In this document: piece after piece, positions 43,124 to 51,780 of the stretch
Layout of the letters: every line of letters begins with the position of its first letter
How positions within the stretch are numbered: the stretch's first letter is position 1
NCBI RefSeq assembly: GCF_900156255.1
Contig: NZ_FTMK01000015.1
Coordinates: forward strand, 1 to 64,000
Length of the DNA stretch: 64,000 nucleotides
Source: Paracoccus thiocyanatus
GTDB lineage: Bacteria > Pseudomonadota > Alphaproteobacteria > Rhodobacterales > Rhodobacteraceae
Direction of reading: 5' to 3'
Notes under the pieces: generated by a model
Seen by the model: only the letters and a program-made list of their open reading frames with translations
Databases searched by the model: none
What the model was told of the DNA's origin: nothing
Made by a program: the position numbers and the translations under genes

Positions 43124-44755
43124 TCAGACGGTCCAGTTGCCGGTGCGGAAATCCATGGCAAAGGCCGGGGCGGCCTTCCAGTTCAGCTCGGATTTCATCC
43201 CGGTGAAGACGGCGTTCTGGTGCAGGACGGTATAGGCCGGATCCTCGCGCTCGGTGATCTCCAGCAGGCGGGCGGCGGCGCGCTTGCGTTCGGCCGGATC
43301 GACCGAGGTTTCCATGACCACCGAAAGCTGGTTCACCTCATCGTTCCAGTAGTCGCGCTTTTGCTGGGCTTCGCCGTTGGGTCCGAACTGCACCACCATG
43401 GGCGTGATCGGATCGTTGATGAGGTTCGAGGCCGACCAGTCCCGCACCCCCTTGATGCCCTCGGGGTCGTGGATCTGGCCCCAGTTCTCCTTCATCTCGA
43501 TCTCGACGTTCAGGCCGACCTGCTTCCACATCTCGACCAGCACCTGCGCGGTGGGGGTCTGGTTGGTGTAATAGTTGTTCAGCAGGCGATAGGGGATCGC
43601 ATCGCCCTTGTAGCCGGCCTGTTTCAGCAGGTCGCGCGCCAGTTCCGGGTCGTATTCGGGAACCGTCCAGCCTTCGACGAACATGTCCGAGGTCTTGAAG
43701 CTTTCGAATTGCAAGCCGGCCGGGATCACCGTCTGCCCGCCCCACAGCGCATCGACGATGGCCTTGCGGTCGATCGAATGGCTCATGGCGCGGCGGACCA
43801 GCGGATCGGCCAGGATGTCGTTTTCCTTGTTGAAGGTGGTGACGCGGTGGTTCCAGATGGTCGAGCTTTGCACCTCTAGCCCCGGCTGGGCGGTGATGGC
43901 GGCGATCTGGTCGGGCGGCAGGTCGCAGGCAAAGTCGTATTCGCCCGACAGCAACCCGTTCACGCGACTGGCGACCTCGGGGACCTCGACAAAGCGGATG
44001 CGTTCCAGCGGCGGGCGGCCGCCCCAATAGTCGTCAAAGGCCACCAGCGTCAGCGAAACGTCGGGGCGGAACTCTTCGACCCTATAGGGGCCGGTGGTAA
44101 CGGGCTTGGCCGCCCAATCGGCATAGGTCGCAGCCTCGTCCCAGGCCCGCTTGTTGGCGATCTGCGAACCAAAGGCGTAAAGGCGGCCCTCCAGCGTGAC
44201 GTCCGGCGTCGCGTTGTGAAAGCGGACGGTATATTTGTCCACCGCCTCGACGCCGCGCAGCGCCGGCCACAGGCGGCGGGCGACGCCGGGAATGCTGGCG
44301 GGCAGTTCCTTGGCGTTCTGCGGCTTGAAATTCTCGGCATAAAGCGTCTTGCCGCCGGCCGGCGCGGTTCCGGCGAACAGCCGCTCGTCCGAGAAAGAGA
44401 ACACCACGTCTTCGGCGGTCAGTTCGTCGCCGTTGTGGAAGCGGACGCCCTGGCGCAGCTTCAGTTCGATGGTCTTGTCATTCAGGCGGCTCCATTCGGT
44501 GGCCAGGCCCGGAACTGGTCCCTGGTTGCCCATCCAGTCGCGCAGGATCAGCCCTTCCCAAAGGTTGGGGAAGAACACCCGCTCGCCCACGTTGGACTGT
44601 TCGTTCCAGATATCCAGCGTGTTGTTGTTGGTGATCTTCTGCACCGCGATGGTGATCGAGCGGCGGCTGCCCTGCGCCATCAGGCGGCGCGGCAGGATCA
44701 GCGATCCGGCGGCAGCGCCGAAAAGCCCAAGCGTGTTGCGGCGGGAAATGAGCAT
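43124..44755 (-). CDS. Oligopeptide-type ABC transporter substrate-binding protein (family 5)
   Basis: A 543-residue periplasmic binding protein, first gene of the locus. The N-terminus is a twin-arginine-like signal (LISRRNTLGLFGAAAGSLIL), with cleavage near LMAQG. Family-5 motifs include LWEGLILRD, ELKLRQGVRFHNGDELTAED and DPLVRRAMSHSIDRKAIVDA. This large-fold family binds peptides but also sugars, nickel and agrocinopine-type opines. With a phosphodiesterase and phosphatase downstream, a sugar phosphodiester is a better guess than peptide. ATG 44755 was chosen for the signal sequence. Confidence 0.9.
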   Translation of the reverse strand: MLISRRNTLGLFGAAAGSLILPRRLMAQGSRRSITIAVQKITNNNTLDIWNEQSNVGERVFFPNLWEGLILRDWMGNQGPVPGLATEWSRLNDKTIELKLRQGVRFHNGDELTAEDVVFSFSDERLFAGTAPAGGKTLYAENFKPQNAKELPASIPGVARRLWPALRGVEAVDKYTVRFHNATPDVTLEGRLYAFGSQIANKRAWDEAATYADWAAKPVTTGPYRVEEFRPDVSLTLVAFDDYWGGRPPLERIRFVEVPEVASRVNGLLSGEYDFACDLPPDQIAAITAQPGLEVQSSTIWNHRVTTFNKENDILADPLVRRAMSHSIDRKAIVDALWGGQTVIPAGLQFESFKTSDMFVEGWTVPEYDPELARDLLKQAGYKGDAIPYRLLNNYYTNQTPTAQVLVEMWKQVGLNVEIEMKENWGQIHDPEGIKGVRDWSASNLINDPITPMVVQFGPNGEAQQKRDYWNDEVNQLSVVMETSVDPAERKRAAARLLEITEREDPAYTVLHQNAVFTGMKSELNWKAAPAFAMDFRTGNWTV

Positions 44756-45194
44756 CCTGGTCTCCTGTCGATCTGGGATCGTGCTGATCCGTTCGGCCGG
44801 GTTGTCGTCCCGGTTTGCGACAAGTGGATGACCGGCGCATGAAACTGCGGTGAACTTGCGCTCCGCGGCGGAGCAGGTTTCCGGGGCAGGAAGGGCCCGC
44901 GCGCGGCGTGAAAGCTGTTCCAGGCCAAGGGATTGCGCGACTGCTGCCTGCTTCGGCGGCGCGCCGCAGGCTCCGCTTGCGCCGCGCGGCGCGGGACCCA
45001 TGACGCCGGCCCTGCCCCGCCGGCCGGGCGGAGCGCGGCTGTCCCGGCTGTTCGGCGGCACTGGCGCGGCGGCCTGGGCGGCCCTATATGAAAGCCGACC
45101 CCGGCGCCGTCCCGCCGTTGCCGATACGGCGACGGAAACTGCGCGCCACCGATCAGAACCCCATGGGGAATTGCCTTTGCCCACAGGAAGTCCG
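44756..45194. other. Divergent promoter region between the binding protein and chaC
   Basis: A 439-base gap with no gene I can support. An open frame continues upstream of chaC, but it is arginine-rich and shows no family features. The centre (44955-45000) is extremely GC-rich with nested inverted repeats of GGCGCGCC type. It must hold the promoters of the leftward locus and of chaC. Confidence 0.6.
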
Positions 45195-45929
45195 ATGTCC
45201 GATTGCCGCCCGATCCTGCTTTCCGATACCCATGTCGCGCGGGTGGCCGCGGCGGACGGGCCGCTTTACGATCCGCGCTGGCGGATGCTGGACGATGCCG
45301 ATCTGGACCTTTTGGCCCAGGGGCTGACGCAGGGGCGGCCGCGGCCGATTCCGATCTTTGCCTATGGCTCGCTGATCTGGAAACCCGACTTTACCGTGGG
45401 CGCGCGCCGTCGCGGCACGGCCATCGGCTGGCATCGCAGCTTCTCGATCTCGCTCGACCATTTCCGCGGCACGCCCGAGCGGCCGGGGCTGATGCTTGCG
45501 CTGGCATCGGGCGGGCAATGCGACGGCCTGGTGCTGGATATCGCCGAAGGGACCGAGGCGCAGTCGCTGCGCGCCGTGCTGCGCCGCGAGCTTGTCGCCC
45601 ACGAATTGGCGGCCAATGCCTGCTGGATCGAGGTCCAGACCGAGCGCGGCCGGGAAGAGGCGCTGACATTCTATGCCGACCCCGTCGGCGCGCAGCTTGC
45701 CGATCTGTCGGTCGAGGATCAGGCGCGCCGGCTGGCCCATGCCGCCGGCGCGGCCGGATCGGGCGCGGAATACCTGCTGCGCACCGTCCGCGGCCTGGCC
45801 GAGAACGGCATCCACGACGACTATATCTGGCAGCTCCAGCATCTGGTGGCCAAGGAAATCGAGGCCGCGGCCGAAAGGGAAGCGCCCCCCGCCCATGCGA
45901 CAGGGACGGCGGGACGCAGCGGCGGCTAG
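45195..45929 (+). CDS. chaC: Glutathione-specific gamma-glutamylcyclotransferase
   Basis: A 244-residue ChaC-family enzyme that cleaves glutathione to 5-oxoproline and Cys-Gly in the cytosol. The substrate-binding motif is IFAYGSLIWKPDF near residue 53, followed by GWHRSFSISLDHFRGTPERP, and GIHDDYIWQLQHLV at the C-terminus. AGGAAG precedes the ATG at 45195. It is convergent with the DUF2934 gene and appears to be a single-gene unit. Confidence 0.92.
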   Translation: MSDCRPILLSDTHVARVAAADGPLYDPRWRMLDDADLDLLAQGLTQGRPRPIPIFAYGSLIWKPDFTVGARRRGTAIGWHRSFSISLDHFRGTPERPGLMLALASGGQCDGLVLDIAEGTEAQSLRAVLRRELVAHELAANACWIEVQTERGREEALTFYADPVGAQLADLSVEDQARRLAHAAGAAGSGAEYLLRTVRGLAENGIHDDYIWQLQHLVAKEIEAAAEREAPPAHATGTAGRSGG

Positions 45930-45987
45930 CCCGGCCTGGAAAGGCGCGAACGCGCCGCCCGGCGCCTTGCGGTCTTTGCGCCCCGCG

Positions 45988-46311
45988 CTATTCGGTGGAC
46001 TTGCGGATACGGGCCGGCTGGGCGGCAGTCCGGCCCGCCGCGTCCGTGTCCCCGGCCCCGGCCCCCTGCCCGGTGGCCAGGGCGGCGGCGGCCTGGGCCA
46101 CCTCGGGTTCGGGGCGGGTTTCGCCGGCCGGCTGGCCGGGCGGCGCCTGCATGCCTGCCGCGTCCTCGTGATCGGTGACGCCGGCTGTCGCCGCGCCGTC
46201 GCGCAGTTCCCGTTCGGCCTGCTGCCAATGCTCGACCTCGCGGCCGCTGGGGCGGCCTTCGGATTCCCAGATCTGGTGGGCACGCTCGCGGATCTTGTCT
46301 TGCTCTTCCAT
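45988..46311 (-). CDS. DUF2934 protein
   Basis: A 107-residue small protein. Residues about 4-40 form the DUF2934 motif (IRERAHQIWESEGRPSGREV followed by HWQQAERELRD). The remainder is Ala/Gly/Pro-rich and probably disordered. Family function is unknown; such genes often accompany stress and trehalose genes. It is the last gene of the leftward stress block, 20 bases past glgX. Confidence 0.85.
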   Translation of the reverse strand: MEEQDKIRERAHQIWESEGRPSGREVEHWQQAERELRDGAATAGVTDHEDAAGMQAPPGQPAGETRPEPEVAQAAAALATGQGAGAGDTDAAGRTAAQPARIRKSTE

Positions 46312-46331
46312 GGTCTCCTCCGGTTGCAGGA

Positions 46332-48368
46332 TCAGCGCCGCAGCGCCATGACGGTCTGCCAGGGCAGCGCGATGCTGCCGCCGACAGGCCGGTTGCAGGA
46401 AATCTCGTCGGCGGATGTGTCGATGCAAAGCCGCCATTCGCCCTGGGGCAGCGCGAATTGCGCATCCTCGCCGGCGTTGATCAGCACCAGGATCCGGGAC
46501 TGGTCCCATTCCACCAGCATGGCAAGGCAGCGCAGCTCGGCATCGTCCCAGTCGGCCTGCGCCATCTCGCGGCCCTCGGGGTGCAGCCAGGTGGCGCGCG
46601 GCTTGGCCTCGGCGGTCAGGAAGCGCGCCTGCGCCAGCCCGGTTTCCTGGCGAAACCGGACCAGCGCCGCCAGCGCGCCCTGGATGTCGCCGCCGCCCCT
46701 GGCCCAGTCGATCCAGGAAATCTCGTTATCCTGGCAATAGGCGTTGTTGTTGCCTTGCTGGGTATGGCCAATCTCGTCGCCGGCCAGGATCATCGGCACG
46801 CCTTGCGACAGCGTCAGCGTCGCCAGCATGGCGCGGATCCGCCGCAGCCGGGCCGCCTGGATGGCGGGATCGTCGGTCGCGCCCTCGGCCCCCAGATTGT
46901 CGGACAGGTTGTGGTCATGGCCGTCGCGGTTCTGCTCGCCATTGGCCTGGTTGTGCTTTTCGTTGAAGCTGACCGTGTCCATCAGCGTAAAGCCGTCATG
47001 CGCGGCCAGGAAATTCACGCTGGAACTGGCCGGCCGGTGGCTGTGGTCGAACTGCACGGGCGAGCCGGCCAGCCGCTCGGCCAGGGCGGGCAGCTGGCCC
47101 GGATCGCGCCGCCAAAAGGCGCGGACATCGTCGCGGAACTGGTCGTTCCATTCGCGGAACGGCCAGCGATAGCCGCCGACCTGATAGCCGCCCTCGCCCA
47201 CGTCCCAGGGCTCGGCGATCAGCTTGACGCCCGACAGCACCGGATCCTGGCGGATGGCGTTGAAGAACGAGCCGTCGCGTTCGAACCCCTGGGCCTCGCG
47301 CCCCAGCGTCGAGGCCAGGTCAAAGCGGAACCCGTCCACATGCATCGCCTGCACCCAATAGCGCAGGCTGTCCATCACCAGGCGCAGCACCATCGGATGG
47401 GCGACGTTCAGCGTGTTGCCGGTGCCGGTGGTGTCGAAGCTGTGGCGCGGGTCTTCCGGCGACAGCAGGTAATACGAGGCATTGTCGATGCCGCGAAAGG
47501 ACAGGGTGGGGCCAAGCTCGTTGCCTTCGCAGGTGTGGTTGAAGACCACGTCCAGCACCACCTCGATCCCGGCGGCATGCAGGCGGCGCACGGTTTGCTT
47601 GACCTCGCGGATGCGGCCGGATTGCAGATAGGGCGCATGGGGGGCGAAAAAGGACAGGGTGGAATAGCCCCAGTAATTCGCCAGCCCCTTTTCAACCAGG
47701 TAGCGGTCATTGGCAAAGGCATGGACCGGCAGCAGTTCCAGCGTGGTGACGCCCAGCCGGTGCAGATGGTCGATCATCGCATCGCTGGCCAGGCCGCGGA
47801 AGGTGCCGCGATCCTGGGCCGGCACGTCGGGATGCAGCCGGGTCAGGCCCTTGACATGCGCCTCGTAGATCACCGTCTGGGTCCAGTGATGGCGCAGGGC
47901 GCGGTCGCTGTCCCAGTCGAATGCCGCATCGACCACCACGCCCTTGGGCATGAAGGGCGCGCTGTCGCGCCCGTCCAGGCTTTGGTCGTCCTGGCCGATG
48001 ACATAGCCGTGCAGCGCGTCGTCCCAATGGATCTGGCCGCGCAATTCGCGGGCATAGGGGTCCAGCAGCAGCTTGCTGGGGTTGAAGCGATGGCCCTGTT
48101 CGGGGGCATATGGGCCGTGGACGCGGTAGCCATAGACCTGTCCCGGCCGGATGCCGGGCAGATAGCCGAACCAGATCCCGCCCTCCATCTCGGGCAGGTC
48201 CAGGCGGGCCAGTTCCTGGCCGCCGGTTTCATCGAAAAGGCACAGCTCGACCCGCGTGGCGTTGTCCGAGAACAGGGCGAAATTCGTGCCCTCGCCCAGG
48301 AACTCGGCCCCCAGGGTATCAGAGCGGCCGGCCGTCAGATCGAAAGCGGGCGGGGCGCTGTTTGGCAT
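46332..48368 (-). CDS. glgX: Glycogen debranching enzyme
   Basis: A 678-residue GH13 isoamylase-type debranching enzyme that cuts alpha-1,6 branches of glycogen. Order: CBM48-like N-terminal domain (about 10-120), GH13 barrel with nucleophile Asp in [10 protein letters not shown], acid Glu in LIAEPWD, and [12 protein letters not shown]; then a C-terminal beta domain. It lies 12 bases past the glgC-like gene. In trehalose contexts such enzymes (TreX) feed linear glucans to TreY, which is encoded just upstream. Confidence 0.93.
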   Translation of the reverse strand: MPNSAPPAFDLTAGRSDTLGAEFLGEGTNFALFSDNATRVELCLFDETGGQELARLDLPEMEGGIWFGYLPGIRPGQVYGYRVHGPYAPEQGHRFNPSKLLLDPYARELRGQIHWDDALHGYVIGQDDQSLDGRDSAPFMPKGVVVDAAFDWDSDRALRHHWTQTVIYEAHVKGLTRLHPDVPAQDRGTFRGLASDAMIDHLHRLGVTTLELLPVHAFANDRYLVEKGLANYWGYSTLSFFAPHAPYLQSGRIREVKQTVRRLHAAGIEVVLDVVFNHTCEGNELGPTLSFRGIDNASYYLLSPEDPRHSFDTTGTGNTLNVAHPMVLRLVMDSLRYWVQAMHVDGFRFDLASTLGREAQGFERDGSFFNAIRQDPVLSGVKLIAEPWDVGEGGYQVGGYRWPFREWNDQFRDDVRAFWRRDPGQLPALAERLAGSPVQFDHSHRPASSSVNFLAAHDGFTLMDTVSFNEKHNQANGEQNRDGHDHNLSDNLGAEGATDDPAIQAARLRRIRAMLATLTLSQGVPMILAGDEIGHTQQGNNNAYCQDNEISWIDWARGGGDIQGALAALVRFRQETGLAQARFLTAEAKPRATWLHPEGREMAQADWDDAELRCLAMLVEWDQSRILVLINAGEDAQFALPQGEWRLCIDTSADEISCNRPVGGSIALPWQTVMALRR

Positions 48369-48380
48369 GGCGGCCGCGCG

Positions 48381-49460
48381 TCAGGCGACGATGCGCGGAA
48401 AGGGCCGGCCGGCCTCGCGCCGGTCCAGCATGGCTTGCGTGACCAGCACGGTGTCGCCGTCGCGGCGGAACCAGCGCCCGTCCTCGACCGCGCATTCGCC
48501 GACCACCAAGCCGGGCGGGATCCGCGCGCCGGGGGCGACGATGGTGTTGGTCAGCCGCGCCGATAGGGGCACATGCGCCCCCGGCATCATCACGCTGCCG
48601 CGGCCCAGCGACCAGTCCGCCACCAGCGAAGGCTGCGGCGGGCACACGGGCGGCGCGCCCAGGAAATCCAGATGGGCGCGGCGCAATGCGTCCAGCGTGC
48701 CCACGTCGCGCCAATAGCTTTGCCCCGAGGCCGAGGGCGGCAGGCGATAGGCCGATGCCTCGGACAGCGCCACCGCCATCGGGATCAGGTCATGGCCGAA
48801 ATCCAGCGCCAGGGCGCAATCGTGCAACAGCCGCTCGCGCAGCCAGGCGGTGGAAAAGACATAGACGCCCATCGAGACCAGCGCGCAATCCGGCCGGCCC
48901 GGCATGGCGGGCGGATCGGCGGGCTTTTCGTGAAAGGCCAGGATGCGGCCGTCCTCATCGGTGGTCATCACGCCAAGGCCCTGGGCCTGCCGGCGCGCGA
49001 TCACATCGGCCGCGACCGTGACCGCCGCGCCGGAACGCCGATGCGCCGCAACCAGCGCGGCATAGTCCATGTCATAGACATGGTCGGCGGCCAGGACCAG
49101 AACCTCGGGGGCGTTCCATGCCTCGACCTGCGGCCAGTTGCGGCGCACTGCGTCGGCGGTGCCGCGATAGCGCCCGCGGCCGTCGCGCAGGACCAGCCCG
49201 CCGCGGCCGAACGCCCTGCCCCAGCGGGCGGGCAGGTGCTGGTGCAGCGTGGCCGGGGCGAATTGCGTGGCGACCAGCAGCCGGTCCAGGCCCGAGCGGA
49301 CCACGTTGGCCATGACGAAATCGACGATGCGGCCGCGGCCGGCAAAGAAGACCGCAGGCTTGGCCTCGTGGGCGGTCAGGTCATGCAGCCGGCTGCCGCG
49401 GCCGCCGGCCAGAAGGATCGTCGCGGTCGGGATCGGCAAAGGCGGGGGCACTTGGCGCAT
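48381..49460 (-). CDS. glgC: Glucose-1-phosphate adenylyltransferase-like protein
   Basis: A 359-residue nucleotidyltransferase that would make ADP-glucose from glucose-1-phosphate and ATP. The N-terminal signature is ILLAGGRGSRLHDLT then EAKPAVFF; YWRDVGTLDALRRAHLDF is the GlgC sugar-site region. Normal GlgC has about 420 residues with a full left-handed beta-helix; here the C-terminal part is short, so allosteric control may differ. It has its own EcfG-like promoter at 49519-49543. No glgA or glgB is in the window. Another sugar nucleotidyltransferase role is possible. Confidence 0.82.
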   Translation of the reverse strand: MRQVPPPLPIPTATILLAGGRGSRLHDLTAHEAKPAVFFAGRGRIVDFVMANVVRSGLDRLLVATQFAPATLHQHLPARWGRAFGRGGLVLRDGRGRYRGTADAVRRNWPQVEAWNAPEVLVLAADHVYDMDYAALVAAHRRSGAAVTVAADVIARRQAQGLGVMTTDEDGRILAFHEKPADPPAMPGRPDCALVSMGVYVFSTAWLRERLLHDCALALDFGHDLIPMAVALSEASAYRLPPSASGQSYWRDVGTLDALRRAHLDFLGAPPVCPPQPSLVADWSLGRGSVMMPGAHVPLSARLTNTIVAPGARIPPGLVVGECAVEDGRWFRRDGDTVLVTQAMLDRREAGRPFPRIVA

Positions 49461-49518
49461 GGACGAAACCCTTTGGCTGAAAAGCTGGGACGGGCGCCGC
49501 AACGGGGCACGGGTCGCA

Positions 49519-49543
49519 AACCGGCAAGGGACCGCGATGTTCC
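49519..49543 (-). promoter_or_regulatory. EcfG-type promoter upstream of glgC
   Basis: GGAAC (49539-49543), 17 bases, GTT (49519-49521), read leftward. This matches the alphaproteobacterial general-stress sigma consensus GGAAC-N16/17-GTT. It lies 59 bases before the glgC ATG and just past the treY stop. Confidence 0.7.
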
Positions 49544-49551
49544 CGGACTTA

Positions 49552-51780
49552 TCAAACTTTGCTCCGGCTTTCGTGAACCATCACCCGGCAGCCGTCGGCA
49601 AAGTCCTGGCACAGCAGGATGCCGTCGGGGGAAATGTCCGGCGCAGCATGGCAGATTTCCGCGGCCAGCCGGTCGCCGCGCGCTTCGCGCAGCAACCGCA
49701 GGCCCTGGGCCGCCGTCTCGACCCGTGCGCCGGCCGCATCCAGGAAATCGCGGCGATCCGCGCGCAGGTCCAGCAAGGCGCGGGTCCAGCGCGCCTTGGG
49801 ATCGCGCGAGCCGGCAAGCGCCCGCCAGTCGAGCGGGCGGCGGTTGTCGGGATCGGTCAGCGCCAGGAACCCCGTCTCGTCGCCGCGATAAAGGTCCGGG
49901 ATGCCGGGCCAAAGCATCTGGAACGCGCGCTGCGCCAGCGCCAGCGCCTGGGCCCGCGTCACCAGCGCGGCAAGCTCTGGCGGGGGTGCGGCCTGCCATT
50001 GCGCCAGCACCTGGGCGGCAAAGCGGCCCGCGCCCCGTTCGGCGTCTTCGTCGGGGTTCAGCCAGAAACTGGTCAGCTTGGCTTCACGCATGGCTTTTTG
50101 CAGGTGGTCCTGCAACCGTTGCGCAACCGGGCTGGCCCCATCCCACAGCGTAAGGGCCGATTGCAGCGCATACCAACGCCAGCGCGGCTGGACCGCGGCG
50201 GCGCCGGGCAGCGCCTCGGCCGCCCGGTAAAGCGCCTTGAACGCCTGGGGCAGATGGCTGATGGCGGCCAGCCGCATTCGCGCATCCCCCGACCTTTTCG
50301 TGTCATGGGTCGAGACGGGCACCAGGTCCCCGGCCCTGCCCCGCGCCAGCGCCGCATTCGCCGCGGACACCGTGACCGTGGGTTCGTCCGGTTCGGCCCC
50401 GACCTCGTTCGCGGCCAGATAGCGCGACCAGCGAAAGCCGGCGGTGTCCTCTTGCGCCTTGGCCAGAAGCGCGCCCGAGACCTGCTGAAAGCGGCGCAGG
50501 AACTGGTCCGCGGCCGGGCCGGCGGGGTGCAGCATCAGGTCCACGACCATGTCCAGCACGGCGCGGCTGCGCAGCCCGGCCGCCGCCCGCCCGGCTGCAT
50601 CCAACAGGATGCGGCGGTCCTCGTCGCGCGGCGGGCCTTCCAGATAGGTGCGATAGCGCGGCATCTCGACCAGCAGGGCGGTGACCGCCTCGCGCAGGGA
50701 TTCGGGGCCGGGCTCGGCCAGTTCCGAGCCCTGCGCCGCCGCCGCGGCCAGGTCGCGCAACTGCCGGCGTTCGGCGGCAAGCTCGTGTTCCAGCACGTCC
50801 AGCTTGGCCTGGCGCAGCGTGTCGCAAAAATCGCCCGCCTCGCCCGTCGCCTTGCGCCAGATGCGGTCCAGACGCCGGATGCCGCCGGCATCGGTCAACA
50901 GCCGCGCCATCAGCCGGGCATGTTCATAGCCGGTCGTTCCGGTGATGGGCCAGCCGGGCGGCAGGGTTTCATCCCCGACCAGGATCTTTTCGACCCAGAG
51001 CGGGGTTTCGGGCAGCGCGGCGCGCAGCCGGTCCAGATAGCCGCCCGGATCGGCCAGCCCGTCGATGTGATCGACCCGCAGCCCCTGGACCAGCCCCTGC
51101 CGCACCAGGTCCAGCACCAGGCCGTGGGTGACGCGGAAAACCGCGGGATCCTCGACGCGCAAGCCGATCAGGCCGGTCACGTTGAAAAAGCGCCGATGGG
51201 TGATGCCGTCGCGCTCCAGCTCGGAATGCGCCAGCCGCCAGTGCTGGGCGTCGTGCAACTGGCGCAGGTCGCCTGTCTCGCGTCCTTCGGCCAGGGGCAG
51301 GCGCAGATCGCCCCAGCACCAATGCCCGTCCCGGACATGAAAGGCGCCCTCGGCCAGCAGCTTTTCAAAGGGCTCGGGCAGAAAGGGCAGGACCAGCGGT
51401 CCCGCCTGCCAGTCGATGTCGAAGACCTGCGCATGCGGGCTGCGCCGACCCTGGCGCAAAACGTCCAGCAGCCAGGGATTTTCCAGCGAAAAGGCGGCAT
51501 GGTTCGGGACGATGTCCAGGATGATGCCCAAGGCCCGCGCCTGCGCCGCCCGCGCCAGCGCCTCGAAGCCTTGGCGCCCGCCCAGCACCGGGTCGATGGC
51601 GGTCGGGTCGGTGATGTCATAGCCGTGGCTGGACCCGGCCACGGCGGCAAAGATGGGCGACAGGTAAAGATGCGAGACGCCCAAGCCCGCCAGGTAGTCC
51701 AGGTGCCCGGCCAGTTCGGCAAAGCCCAGCCCGCCGCGCAACTGGATGCGATAGGTGGCAAGCGGCAGGGTTTTGGTCAT
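49552..51780 (-). CDS. treY: Malto-oligosyltrehalose synthase
   Basis: A 742-residue GH13 enzyme that turns the reducing end of maltodextrin into a trehalosyl unit. It opens with LPLATYRIQLRGGLGFAE, typical of TreY. Catalytic motifs: GLRVDHIDGLADPGGY (Asp), LWVEKIL (Glu), VSTHDTKRSGDAR. C-terminal helices end at PDLYRGDETGFLALTDPDNR. ATG 51780 overlaps the treZ stop by 4 bases. Works with TreZ to make trehalose from glycogen. Confidence 0.95.
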   Translation of the reverse strand: MTKTLPLATYRIQLRGGLGFAELAGHLDYLAGLGVSHLYLSPIFAAVAGSSHGYDITDPTAIDPVLGGRQGFEALARAAQARALGIILDIVPNHAAFSLENPWLLDVLRQGRRSPHAQVFDIDWQAGPLVLPFLPEPFEKLLAEGAFHVRDGHWCWGDLRLPLAEGRETGDLRQLHDAQHWRLAHSELERDGITHRRFFNVTGLIGLRVEDPAVFRVTHGLVLDLVRQGLVQGLRVDHIDGLADPGGYLDRLRAALPETPLWVEKILVGDETLPPGWPITGTTGYEHARLMARLLTDAGGIRRLDRIWRKATGEAGDFCDTLRQAKLDVLEHELAAERRQLRDLAAAAAQGSELAEPGPESLREAVTALLVEMPRYRTYLEGPPRDEDRRILLDAAGRAAAGLRSRAVLDMVVDLMLHPAGPAADQFLRRFQQVSGALLAKAQEDTAGFRWSRYLAANEVGAEPDEPTVTVSAANAALARGRAGDLVPVSTHDTKRSGDARMRLAAISHLPQAFKALYRAAEALPGAAAVQPRWRWYALQSALTLWDGASPVAQRLQDHLQKAMREAKLTSFWLNPDEDAERGAGRFAAQVLAQWQAAPPPELAALVTRAQALALAQRAFQMLWPGIPDLYRGDETGFLALTDPDNRRPLDWRALAGSRDPKARWTRALLDLRADRRDFLDAAGARVETAAQGLRLLREARGDRLAAEICHAAPDISPDGILLCQDFADGCRVMVHESRSKV

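Noticed and set aside
44850-45194. N-terminal extension of chaC
   Set aside because: The residues are arginine-rich and unconserved, and ChaC proteins normally begin near the ATG at 45195, which has its own AGGAAG.
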